Shown here in pieces: positions 8,330 to 18,036 of a stretch of DNA of 64,000 nucleotides. A program made the translations under genes and the position numbers. The notes below the pieces were generated by a model that did no database searches, was not told where the DNA came from, and saw only the letters and a program-made list of their open reading frames with translations. This stretch comes from DATGPD01 sp041398565. GTDB lineage: Bacteria; Planctomycetota; UBA1135; UBA2386. Each line of letters begins with the position of its first letter. Position 1 is the first letter of the stretch. The DNA lies in the NCBI GenBank assembly GCA_041398565.1, contig JAWKUN010000004.1, forward strand, positions 1,116,001-1,180,000, in the 5' to 3' direction.

Positions 8330-9526
8330 TCAACGGGCGGCCGGCGTCGTCGGCAGCGGCCCTGCCTTGCGGTACTCGGGAAAGACCTCTCCGGCCAGCG
8401 CGTCCACGGTCGCGCGTTGATTCGGTGACAGGCGCACTCGGGCGCCCGACCATTCCAGCGACCCTCCCTCGTTGCCGCCCTCCACCGCCACGCGGCGGCC
8501 TTCCGCACGCGCGCGTACCGTGCCGTCGACGTCGAGCACGGTCGACACCCATCCATCGGGCAGCGGCGACATCAGTGTCTGCACCTGACGCGTGCGCGGC
8601 ACCTCGACCGTGCCAAGCGGCGAGCGCAACGTGGCGCCGGCCGGGCCGTAGCTGCACACCGTGAGGCGTTCGCCGTCGCGCGCCAGGTAGACCAGAGCGC
8701 CCGCCACCTCCAGCACCGACGCATCCGGCAGGCGCAGGTGCACGGGGCGCGCCTTGGCGTCGAGCCAAGCGCGGTGGACGTTGTGCAGGTCGAGTTCCGC
8801 CACTGCATCGGCGAGGATCCTCACCTCGACGGAGAGGGAGCCGGTGGCGCGCAGAGTGGCGCCGTCATGGAACACGAGGGTGGCTTCGCCGGTGTGCGTG
8901 CGCACCTGCACCGCCGCCCCGGCCTCGACTTCGCGCACGTTGTCGTGGAAGGGAAGCGGCACGTATACGGGCTCGCCGGCAGGGCGGTACCAGACTCGTT
9001 CGGCGTTGCGCACGAGCAGCGCGCGGTCGGGTCGAACGCGGACGCTGTCGTCCGAGCGGCCCAGCGTGAGCCACGACGGCCACAGGCCCGCGGGCCGCAG
9101 CGGCCCCACCGGCGGCACCGCCTGCGGGTCGATCTTGGCGGACGGTGCCAGGCCCGGGTAGTTCGGGTACGCACCAAAGCCCTGGCGGTTGGTGACGGAG
9201 GGGAAGCCGCGGAACTCGGGCGAGCTCTGCTGCACGCCGGGGAACTGCGACGAACCGGCGCCCGACGCGTTCTGGCTCCCCGGCGCCGGCACCCACGGCG
9301 TTTGGTAGCCCGGGGTCACGGACGGCGGCCACTGCTGGATGTCGCCGCCGCTACCGCCTTGGGTCGAGCCGGCGCCGCCCTGGCCCTGTCCGCCACCGGA
9401 CTCTTGCCCGGACCCGGATTGCGGGGCCGACGGCGGCCATTGCGCCGCGACGGCGACGCCGATCGCCGCGAGCGACATGTGGCGCAGCGCGACGGCGATC
9501 CGAAGGCACAGCGAGGGGGACGACAT
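8330..9526 (-). CDS. Secreted Gly/Ser/Gln-rich protein with a possible FecR-like core
   Basis: 398 residues from the ATG at 9524-9526. Residues 1-27 look like a cleavable signal ending at AVAAQ. Residues about 28-100 are low complexity, rich in Gly, Ser and Gln. From about 165 onward there is a beta-rich region with FHDGATLRATGSL and LRLPDASVLEVAGALVYL, which weakly resembles FecR-type sheets, and a C-terminal SPNQRATVDA stretch. No enzyme motif is seen. It precedes the decarboxylase by 24 bases on the same strand, so it may be co-transcribed with the polysaccharide genes. Function is unknown. Confidence 0.7.
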   Translation of the reverse strand: MSSPSLCLRIAVALRHMSLAAIGVAVAAQWPPSAPQSGSGQESGGGQGQGGAGSTQGGSGGDIQQWPPSVTPGYQTPWVPAPGSQNASGAGSSQFPGVQQSSPEFRGFPSVTNRQGFGAYPNYPGLAPSAKIDPQAVPPVGPLRPAGLWPSWLTLGRSDDSVRVRPDRALLVRNAERVWYRPAGEPVYVPLPFHDNVREVEAGAAVQVRTHTGEATLVFHDGATLRATGSLSVEVRILADAVAELDLHNVHRAWLDAKARPVHLRLPDASVLEVAGALVYLARDGERLTVCSYGPAGATLRSPLGTVEVPRTRQVQTLMSPLPDGWVSTVLDVDGTVRARAEGRRVAVEGGNEGGSLEWSGARVRLSPNQRATVDALAGEVFPEYRKAGPLPTTPAAR

Positions 9527-9777
9527 GCTGGGTGGAGCGGCATGCTCGCGCAACGGCGAGGCAAGCGCCACTGGTCAGAGCTTCTGCCGATGTGAAATGG
9601 TCGAAAACGGTGCAACGGCTCGCGAACCCCGTGCCCGGCCTGCGCCGGGCCGCCGAGTCCGTCACGACAGACGCAGCTCCCCCGTCGCGCCGGCGCCTCG
9701 GGACCGCTGCCGCCGGGCCCGCCGCGTGCCAACCCGGTCAGGCCGGGTCCTCGACGACGGAAAGCCGACGCCCGGCG

Positions 9778-10443
9778 TCACGTGCGTCCGTCCGCCGCCT
9801 CGTCTTCTTCGATCGGATACTGCGGGCCGGTGAAGGGCATCCCGGGTGGCTCGGGCGCAGGGGGCACGTCGCCGCCGCGACGGGAGCTCCGCCCCGAAAA
9901 CCCGGAGAACTCGAGCTCGTACTCCACCCTCACCCCATCGGCGAGCTGGACCAGGGCCTCGAAACGCTGGCGCAGGACCGCCCGCAGGGCCTGGCTCGCC
10001 GTGGCGATCGAGGTGGTGTCGGGCGAGGAGAACCAAGCGTGGACGATGAGGCGCCGCAGACCGGTTTGGCGGATCGACACGCGCAAGCGAGACACTTCGG
10101 GCAGCGCTTCACCGGTGGCGCGCAGAGCGTTCTCGATGGCCTCGCGGGTGACCAGCACGGTGCCGTCGCGAGTCTCGGACACGATATGGCGCAGGGGCGC
10201 ACGCGGCGCCCGCCCGTAGATCAGGTAGAGCACGTCGGCGACGAGCAGCAGCAGGCCGAGCCAGCTCACCGGGCGCATGCCGTGGGCGAGGTGCAGGGTG
10301 AGCGTGCCGGCTTCCGGGTCGAACGCGCCCAGCCTGCCCGGCGACACCCACGCCAAGACCACCACCGCCGCGGCGACCACCGCGGCCGCCAGGTTCAGCA
10401 GGACCAGGACGCGCCCGATCACCGCGCGCAGGTCGGAGCGCAT
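9778..10443 (-). CDS. AmaP/Asp23-family-like membrane protein in the accBC operon
   Basis: 221 residues. Two membrane helices lie at about 8-33 and 58-76. They are followed by a soluble domain starting SETRDGTVLVTREAIENAL, which resembles the opening of Asp23/AmaP (alkaline-shock) domains. The C-terminal 40 residues are Gly/Pro-rich and acidic. In Firmicutes, accB-accC is often followed by the Asp23-family gene yqhY. Here the gene begins 4 bases after accC in the same order, which supports the family call beyond the modest sequence likeness. AmaP proteins anchor Asp23-type proteins at the membrane, and a link to fatty-acid synthesis control is an inference from position. Confidence 0.65.
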   Translation of the reverse strand: MRSDLRAVIGRVLVLLNLAAAVVAAAVVVLAWVSPGRLGAFDPEAGTLTLHLAHGMRPVSWLGLLLLVADVLYLIYGRAPRAPLRHIVSETRDGTVLVTREAIENALRATGEALPEVSRLRVSIRQTGLRRLIVHAWFSSPDTTSIATASQALRAVLRQRFEALVQLADGVRVEYELEFSGFSGRSSRRGGDVPPAPEPPGMPFTGPQYPIEEDEAADGRT

Positions 10444-10447
10444 GGCA

Positions 10448-11797
10448 TCACTTCGGCGGGCTGAAGTAGCGTTCGATGAAGCCCGTGTCGACGTCGCCCT
10501 TGACGAAGTCGGAGTGCTCGACGATGCGCTGGAACAGCGACGCCGTCGTGGTCACCCCTTCGAGCACCAGTTCGTCGAGCGCGCGCTTGGCCACCGCGAT
10601 CGCCTGGCGACGGGTCGGCCGGTGCACGATCAGCTTGCCGACCATCGAGTCGTAGTAGGGAGGCACCACGTAGCCCTGGTACACGTGGCTGTCCCAGCGC
10701 ACGCCGGGTCCGGCCGGCGCCACGAAGCGCGTGACCGTACCCGGGCTGGGCTTGAAGTTCTGTTCGGGATCCTCGGCGTTGATGCGGAACTCGATCGCGT
10801 GCCCCTGCGGTCGGATCTCGTCCTGCTTCAGCGCCAGGCGCTCGCCGGCCGCGACCCTGATCATCTCCTGGATCAGGTCGACGCCGGTGACCTCCTCGGT
10901 CACCGGGTGTTCGACCTGGATGCGCGAGTTGACCTCGATGAAGTAGTAGCGTCCTTCACGGTCGAAGAGGAACTCGCAGGTCCCGGCCGAGTAGTAGCCG
11001 ACCTCGCGCACGAGCCGCACGGCAGCGTCCCCCATCTCCGCGCGCAGCTCCGGAGTGATGACCGGCGACGGGCTCTCTTCGACCAGCTTCTGGTGCCGGC
11101 GCTGCAGCGAACAGTCGCGCTCGCCCAGGTGCACGACGTTGCCGTGCTGGTCGCCGAGGATCTGCACCTCGATGTGGCGCGGCCGCTCGAGGTACTTCTC
11201 GATGAAGACCGTCGAGTTCTTGAACGCGCTCTCAGCCTCGGTGCGCGCGGAGTGGTAGCCGCGCACCACTTCGTCGTCGTCGCGGCACACGCGCATGCCG
11301 CGCCCGCCCCCGCCCGCCGACGCCTTGATGAGAACCGGGTAGCCGATCCGGCGCGCCACCTCGAGAGCGTCGCGTTCGCTCTCCACCGGCCCGTCGGAGC
11401 CGGGCACAGTGGGCACCCCGGCCTTCTTGGCGATCTCCTTGGCGGACACCTTGTCGCCCACCGCGCCGATCGCCGCGGCCGGAGGCCCGATGAAGGTGAA
11501 GCCGCACTCGTTGACCACGTCGACGAAGTGCGCGTTCTCGGACAAGAAGCCATAGCCCGGGTGGATGGCCTCCGCGTCGGCGATCTCTGCGGCAGCGATG
11601 AGAGCGGGGATGTTCAGGTAGCTCTCGACGCTGGGCCCCGGTCCGATGCAGATGGCGACATCGGCAATCTGCACGTGCATCGCGTCACGGTCGGCCTGCG
11701 AATACACGGCCACCGTCTCGACACCCAAATCCTTGCATGCGCGCATGACGCGCAACGCGATCTCGCCCCGGTTGGCGATCAAGATGCGGCGGAACAC
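10448..11797 (-). CDS. accC: Biotin carboxylase subunit of acetyl-CoA carboxylase
   Basis: 449 residues, the usual AccC length. The N-terminus FRRILIANRGEIALRV is the classic biotin carboxylase opening. The ATP-grasp glycine loop KASAGGGGRGM, the ERDCSLQRRHQKLVEE segment and the active-site block FIEVNSRIQVEHPVTE are all present, as is the C-terminal YDSMVGKLIVH. It carboxylates biotin on AccB using ATP and bicarbonate. The start is GTG at 11795-11797, preceded by AGCAGG and 3 bases after the accB stop. Confidence 0.97.
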   Translation of the reverse strand: MFRRILIANRGEIALRVMRACKDLGVETVAVYSQADRDAMHVQIADVAICIGPGPSVESYLNIPALIAAAEIADAEAIHPGYGFLSENAHFVDVVNECGFTFIGPPAAAIGAVGDKVSAKEIAKKAGVPTVPGSDGPVESERDALEVARRIGYPVLIKASAGGGGRGMRVCRDDDEVVRGYHSARTEAESAFKNSTVFIEKYLERPRHIEVQILGDQHGNVVHLGERDCSLQRRHQKLVEESPSPVITPELRAEMGDAAVRLVREVGYYSAGTCEFLFDREGRYYFIEVNSRIQVEHPVTEEVTGVDLIQEMIRVAAGERLALKQDEIRPQGHAIEFRINAEDPEQNFKPSPGTVTRFVAPAGPGVRWDSHVYQGYVVPPYYDSMVGKLIVHRPTRRQAIAVAKRALDELVLEGVTTTASLFQRIVEHSDFVKGDVDTGFIERYFSPPK

Positions 11798-11800
11798 CTG

Positions 11801-12358
11801 CTACGCCCTCTTCAGGCGGAACAAGGGCTGGCCGAATTCGACCGGCGTGCCGTTCTCGACGAGGATCGCCACCACCGTGCACGCGAACTCCGCCTTGATC
11901 TCGTTCATCACCTTCATGGCCTCGATGATGCACAGCGAGCCATCGGCCGCGACCTTGTCGCCTACCTGCACGAAGGGCTCGGCATCGGGCGACGACGCCC
12001 GGTAGAACGTCCCCACCATGGGGGACAGGAACACATCGCCCTCGCCGGGAGTCTCGACCGGCGCCGCGGCCGCGTGCGGCGGCGCCGACACCGCTGCGTA
12101 TGCAGCATGGCTCACCGCCGGCGCCGGCGCGTAGTGCAGGGCCGGGCGATCCTCCTTCAGCCGCACGCGCAGCTTGGTGCCCTTCTCCTCCAGCTCGACC
12201 TCGACCGCCCCCTTCTCGACCATCAGGTCGATCAAACGCTGGATTTGGGTGACCCTGGGGTCTTCGGTCACGCGTAGAGCTGGCTTCGGCGTCGCTTTGA
12301 CCTCGGTGGCCGGCTGGGTCCGCGCGGACTCGGCCTTGAGTGGGCGTTTGGTGGCCAT
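11801..12358 (-). CDS. accB: Biotin carboxyl carrier protein of acetyl-CoA carboxylase
   Basis: 185 residues from the ATG at 12356-12358. An N-terminal helical part (IQRLIDLMVEKGAVEVELEEKG, in two pieces about residues 40-65) is followed by an Ala/Pro-rich linker. The biotinyl domain has SPMVGTFYR and the attachment motif EAMKVMNEI, with Lys149 as the biotinylated residue. It carries CO2 from AccC to the carboxyltransferase. It is the first gene of accB-accC-amaP-like. The frame is open upstream, but the added residues have no family likeness. Confidence 0.96.
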   Translation of the reverse strand: MATKRPLKAESARTQPATEVKATPKPALRVTEDPRVTQIQRLIDLMVEKGAVEVELEEKGTKLRVRLKEDRPALHYAPAPAVSHAAYAAVSAPPHAAAAPVETPGEGDVFLSPMVGTFYRASSPDAEPFVQVGDKVAADGSLCIIEAMKVMNEIKAEFACTVVAILVENGTPVEFGQPLFRLKRA

Positions 12359-12614
12359 GCTGACGGTTGATCCGTGAAGACGCGGTGGGCGGCGGACTGT
12401 ATCGAGGCGAAGCCGCGGCGCGGAAGGGAAAAGCAGGATCGCGCCCTGCGCCGCGCATCGTACGATCTGACGGCACGCCTGCGCTCCTGCATCGCGTCCA
12501 CGCGGCACGGTGACGCCGGACGGCGGCCCGAGGCCGACCGAACGTTCGTCGCAAGCCACAGCGCGGCGCGCGGTTCTCGTCGTCGCGGCGGATCGAACGC
12601 GGCGCGCTGCCGCG

Positions 12615-13106
12615 CTACTTCTCGAGCAGCGAACGCAGCATCCAGGCCGTCTTCTCGTGCACGTTCATGCGTTGCGTGAGGATGTCGGCCGTCGGCTGAT
12701 CGCTGCAGCGCTCGGCGACCTCGAAGACAGTGCGCGCTGTGCGCACCACGGCCTCCTGGCCGGCCACGAGTTGGGCGATCATCTCCTCGGCGCTCGGTAC
12801 GCCCTCGGCCTCGGCGATCGACGACAGGCGCGCGAACTCCTTGTAGGTGCCCGGCGCCGGAAAGCCGAGCGCGCGAATCCGCTCGGCGATGAGGTCGACC
12901 GCCAACGCGAGCTCGTCGTACTGCCCTTCGAACATCAGGTGCAGGGTGTTGAACATCGGACCCGTGACGTTCCAGTGGAAGTTGTGGGTCTTGAGGTAGA
13001 GGGTGTAGGTGTCGGCCAGAAGGCGCGACAGGCCTTCCGCCAGCTGCTTGCGGTCCTCGGGGGAGATGCCGACGTCGATGTCGGCGTAGCCACGCTTGGT
13101 GCTCAT
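12615..13106 (-). CDS. dps: Dps-family ferritin-like DNA-protection protein
   Basis: 163 residues. Dps proteins form dodecamers that oxidise and store iron and protect DNA during starvation or peroxide stress. The ferroxidase signature is clear: HNFHWNVTGPMFNTLHLMFE (residues 41-60) followed by YDELALAVDLIAERI. The C-terminal helix ends LRSLLEK. The start ATG at 13104-13106 has a good AGGAG ribosome site 6 bases upstream. It stands alone, 256 bases ahead of accB on the same strand. I see no operator that would show peroxide or iron control. Confidence 0.93.
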   Translation of the reverse strand: MSTKRGYADIDVGISPEDRKQLAEGLSRLLADTYTLYLKTHNFHWNVTGPMFNTLHLMFEGQYDELALAVDLIAERIRALGFPAPGTYKEFARLSSIAEAEGVPSAEEMIAQLVAGQEAVVRTARTVFEVAERCSDQPTADILTQRMNVHEKTAWMLRSLLEK

Positions 13107-13365
13107 GTGCTCCTCGGAAGTGGAGTGGATTGCGATGTTGACGAGAGGATAGGCCACGGCCGCGCGCAGCGCGAAACGCCGATCGCGGACACCGTGATCG
13201 CCCCGGACGGTCAGCACGCGTGGACGGCACGGCCGCGCCGGCACCGCCGCCCGCAGCTGCACGGCCGAGGCACGCAGCTCGGCTGCGCACCAGGGCGGCC
13301 GTCCGCGGCGCCACCCCCATCGAGCGACCAAGCCCGCCAACGTCGTCGCCGCTCGACGAGGAGTG

Positions 13366-14469
13366 TCAGAAGCCGAAGTGCACGGTGACCCCGTTCGAGA
13401 ACGAGAGCCCGCCCGGCACCGGCTCGAGAGCGGCGTGCTGGAGGTGCAGGTCGGCACCCCCGACGCTGGCAGGCACAGGCAGCCGGAAGGTCAGCAGGGC
13501 CGGAGGAATGGCGGACGTGGTCCCGGCGACCAGCGCGTCGATGCTCACCCACAGCGAGCAGCCCACGGTGTGCAGCAGGGGGTCGAGATCGATCGGCAGC
13601 GGCAAGCCGCGGAAGACGTCACGGCGGACGCCGAGCACCAGCAGCCCGGGAACCGAGGCAGCGTGGTTGCTCGACGACACGATGAGTTCGCCGCCAGGCC
13701 GCAGCCCGCCGCTGGCGACCAGGGCGACCGTACCGTACTGCCCGGAACAGCCGACGCCGAAGGCGTGGGCGTTGCCATACCACTCCTCGGCGCCGCGCAG
13801 GTCGACCGAGGTTCCCAGGGTGCCGATCAGGGTGTACTCGCCGGTGTCCGGATCGATGCGGTACAGGTCGCTCTTGCCGCCGATGAGGCTGCCGTCGGAG
13901 CGAGCCACCAGGAACTGGATCGTGTCGCCGCCACCGCCGCCGATGCTGCCGTTGACGTCACTGGCGCGGCCGGTGCTCGGATCGATCACCAGGAGACCCG
14001 ACGCGACCGACCACGCGAAGAGGGTGTCGCCCATGGTGGCGAGCCCCTCGATCCCGCGCGCGCCGGTGCTGCCGATGCGCGTGAACACCCCGGTGCTCGT
14101 ATCCGCTGCGTAGAGGACGTCGGGATTGCCGTTGACGATGCACCAGAGCCGGCGCGGGCCGGCGGGTGCCATGGCACGCACGTCGGGGATGCCGCTGTGC
14201 ATCACCGCTGCCGTGCCCGCCAGCGGATCGACGCGGGTGAGGTCGTAGACCCAGTTGGGCGACGCGCCGGTGCGGTGCGTCGACCACACCGTACCGTCCG
14301 GCGTCGTCGCCGCCGCGTTCTGGCCGAACAGGCCCGAGCCGAGCGGCGTCAAGGCCGCGCGGTAGCTGTCGAGGGTGTAGATCTGGCCGGTCCAGTCGAC
14401 CGCGACCATGTCTTGGCCGGCGAGGAGGCCGCTCGCGAGCGCGGCGACGATGAGCGATGCGCGTTCCAT
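13366..14469 (-). CDS. Secreted beta-propeller-like protein with planctomycete-type C-terminal domain
   Basis: 367 residues. A signal peptide covers about 1-18 (LIVAALASGLLAGQ). Residues 20-240 show short repeated beta units such as VDWTGQIYTLD, RVDPLAGTAAVM, YAADTSTGVFTRIGS and YRIDPDTGEYTLIGTLG, as in propellers that bind small ligands or surfaces. From about 245 the pattern FGVGCSGQYGTVALVASGG begins a C-terminal domain also found in the proteins at 24542, 30960, 42864 and 50103. No catalytic motif is visible. Function is unknown; a cell-surface role is likely. Confidence 0.75.
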   Translation of the reverse strand: MERASLIVAALASGLLAGQDMVAVDWTGQIYTLDSYRAALTPLGSGLFGQNAAATTPDGTVWSTHRTGASPNWVYDLTRVDPLAGTAAVMHSGIPDVRAMAPAGPRRLWCIVNGNPDVLYAADTSTGVFTRIGSTGARGIEGLATMGDTLFAWSVASGLLVIDPSTGRASDVNGSIGGGGGDTIQFLVARSDGSLIGGKSDLYRIDPDTGEYTLIGTLGTSVDLRGAEEWYGNAHAFGVGCSGQYGTVALVASGGLRPGGELIVSSSNHAASVPGLLVLGVRRDVFRGLPLPIDLDPLLHTVGCSLWVSIDALVAGTTSAIPPALLTFRLPVPASVGGADLHLQHAALEPVPGGLSFSNGVTVHFGF

Positions 14470-14601
14470 GGCGATTCGAAGGAGAGGTGCAAGGACCCGT
14501 TCTCGGGTGCCACGGGAACGTCCACGCTTCCCGTGGGTTTGCCTCCGAGCCCTGCAAGTCGCCGCGCGCCGCGTTGCGGCTGCGTCGGTGTGCGGACGTC
14601 C

Positions 14602-14892
14602 CTACGTCACGGTGCGGTAGCCGCGGATCTCCGGCGGCGCGGCCACCAGGTCTGCCACCGTCGCCAGGAGCGTCTGCACATGGGTAGAACGCATGTGCGC
14701 GTCGATGTCGTCCTGGCTGCGCCACTCCTCGATCACCACGAACTCGTCGAGGTCGTCGACGGACTGGCAGACTTCGTAGCGGCGGCAACCTGGCTCGCGC
14801 CGTGTCGGATCCACCACCGCCAGCAGCGCCGCCTGCAGCGCGCCGCGCGCCTCGGGACGCGCCACGGCGCGCGCGACGACATGAATCACCAT
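14602..14892 (-). CDS. Antibiotic-biosynthesis-monooxygenase (ABM/YgiN) fold protein
   Basis: 96 residues, the typical size of single-domain ABM proteins. The sequence opens HVVARAVARPEARGALQAAL and includes REPGCRRYEVCQS, FVVIEEWRSQDDIDAHMRSTHVQ and an ending LVAAPPEIRGY, all standard features of this dimeric ferredoxin-like fold. Members include quinol and anthrone monooxygenases and heme-degrading enzymes; the substrate cannot be read from sequence. It lies between the cyclase-FHA gene and the propeller protein, same strand, without tight spacing. Confidence 0.88.
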   Translation of the reverse strand: MVIHVVARAVARPEARGALQAALLAVVDPTRREPGCRRYEVCQSVDDLDEFVVIEEWRSQDDIDAHMRSTHVQTLLATVADLVAAPPEIRGYRTVT

Positions 14893-15043
14893 GCCAGCAG
14901 CATGCGACGTCCACAGCCCGGACGGAATCCGGAGACACCCGGCGACGCAGCCGTTGGCGGAGCCTCGCCACGCCTCGCGAGTCCGGAACCGAGCAACGAC
15001 GTCCGGACCGACCCGCGGCAGGCTGTATCGCCCTCGCGCCCCC

Positions 15044-15952
15044 CTACCCGGAGCGAAACAGCACCGGCATCGTCAGGTGCTGCCGCGGATCGGCACCCAC
15101 GAAGATGCGCCCGCAGCCGTACAGCGGCGTCTGCCGCCGCAGGATCTGTACCGGCTCCTGGCCGTCGGTCGCCACCCAGGTTCCGTTGGAGCTGCGGTCC
15201 TGCAGGATCACCAGCTCGCCCTCGCAGAACACACGCGCGTGCAGACGCGACGCGAACACGCTGTCGACGACGATCGTGTTGCTCGGATCCCGGCCGAGGT
15301 CGACCGGGTGCTCGGCGTCGACCGGCAGCTCGGTGTGCCCGTACGAGAGGACCATCGACCGCACCACGGCGGCCAGGCCGCCGCCGCCGCCGACCGTGCT
15401 GCGCAGAAGCGGCCTGCCCTCGACAGGACGCAGCAGCGCCACCAGCTCGAGCGGCTCGCGCTTGCCCTTCACCGGCACCGGCGGGAGCGGGCGAGGGCGC
15501 CAGGGCGCCAAGTCGGCGAGGCGTTCGAACGTGGCACGCGACAGCAACAGTTCGCCCGGAGTGGCCAAGCCGGCGATGCGCGAAAGCGTGTTGACCGCGT
15601 CGCCGAACACGTCGTCGTTGTGTTCGATCACCTCACCGAAGTGCACGGCGATGCGCACCGCGAGCGCGTGCGTGGCAACGGCATCGGACATCGCGCACGC
15701 GGCGCGCGCGGCCTGCTCCGCCGACGGAAACGTGCACAGCACGCCGTCGCCCATCGTCTTGACCACGCGGCCGCCGTGGCGAACCACCTGGGCGATCAAG
15801 AGGTCCATGCAGCTCTGCACCAGCGGCCGCGCGGCGGCGTCACCGATGCTCTCGTACAACGTGGTGCTGCCGACCACGTCGGCCATCAGCAAGCCGACGA
15901 CTCGTGCCGCGCGCGAACCGGAGTCGGTCACGTCCGCGCCCCCTGACGCCAC
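15044..15952 (-). CDS. Class III adenylyl/guanylyl cyclase fused to an FHA domain
   Basis: 302 residues. The cyclase homology domain spans about 17-180. GLLMADVVGSTTL holds the first metal Asp (Asp25), KTMGDGVLCTF the second (Asp69), and VRIAVHFGEV and GDAVNTLSRI follow. The FHA domain, which binds phosphothreonine, covers about 218-290 with LGRDPSNTIVV, SRLHARVF and DRSSNGTWV. No membrane segment is seen. It should make cAMP or cGMP, with activity or location set by a phosphoprotein partner. The start is GTG at 15950-15952; another GTG is seven codons in. It is divergent from glyS. Confidence 0.88.
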   Translation of the reverse strand: MASGGADVTDSGSRAARVVGLLMADVVGSTTLYESIGDAAARPLVQSCMDLLIAQVVRHGGRVVKTMGDGVLCTFPSAEQAARAACAMSDAVATHALAVRIAVHFGEVIEHNDDVFGDAVNTLSRIAGLATPGELLLSRATFERLADLAPWRPRPLPPVPVKGKREPLELVALLRPVEGRPLLRSTVGGGGGLAAVVRSMVLSYGHTELPVDAEHPVDLGRDPSNTIVVDSVFASRLHARVFCEGELVILQDRSSNGTWVATDGQEPVQILRRQTPLYGCGRIFVGADPRQHLTMPVLFRSG

Positions 15953-16081
15953 GGATACCGCGCATCCGGCCGTCGCGTGCGGGCTCGGCTACGGCCACCG
16001 TGCATCGTCATCCCGGATCCACCGGCGCCTGCGCGCGCCGACCACGCCGCCGTCCCCGAAGCCGCTCGCGCAACTCGCGTC

Positions 16082-16114
16082 GGTCGGCTGGGCCGACCCG
16101 CACCCTCGGTGCGG
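16082..16114. promoter_or_regulatory. Twin perfect hairpins in the 309-bp divergent cyclase/glyS gap
   Basis: In the gene-free stretch 15953-16261, two hairpins abut. GGTCGGC-TGG-GCCGACC spans 16082-16098 and CCGCACC-CTC-GGTGCGG spans 16098-16114, sharing one base. Each has a perfect 7-bp stem and a 3-nt loop. They lie about 148 bases before the glyS start. They could be part of a leader RNA, a protein-binding site or a terminator that insulates the two genes. No promoter or tRNA-sensing element is otherwise visible here. Confidence 0.5.
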
Positions 16115-16261
16115 CAGGCTGCGATCGGTCGACAGGAGAAGAGGACACGCCTGGGATTCTCGCACACGGGCGGCGCCAGGCCAGCGGTGCCGGGACGCCG
16201 GATTCGCCGGCAACATCGCTGGCGGCCGACGGCGACGCCCTGCTACGCTGCCTTCGTTCCC

Positions 16262-17944
<1,683 letters not shown>

Positions 17945-17989
17945 CCGACAGGCTCGCGATCGCGAAGGCGATCGCCAGCAACATCGAGC

Positions 17990-18016
17990 AAGGCAGGCGG
18001 CAAGGCCGCCTGCCTT
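17990..18016. terminator. Perfect 12-bp hairpin between convergent genes
   Basis: AAGGCAGGCGGC at 17990-18001 pairs exactly with GCCGCCTGCCTT at 18005-18016, with a 3-nt AAG loop. It lies 45 bases after the glyS stop and 20 bases from the stop of the convergent gene, so it can serve both. No T-run follows on either strand, as is usual in GC-rich genomes. Confidence 0.75.
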
Positions 18017-18036
18017 GGCAGCGCGCGACCGCGCGG

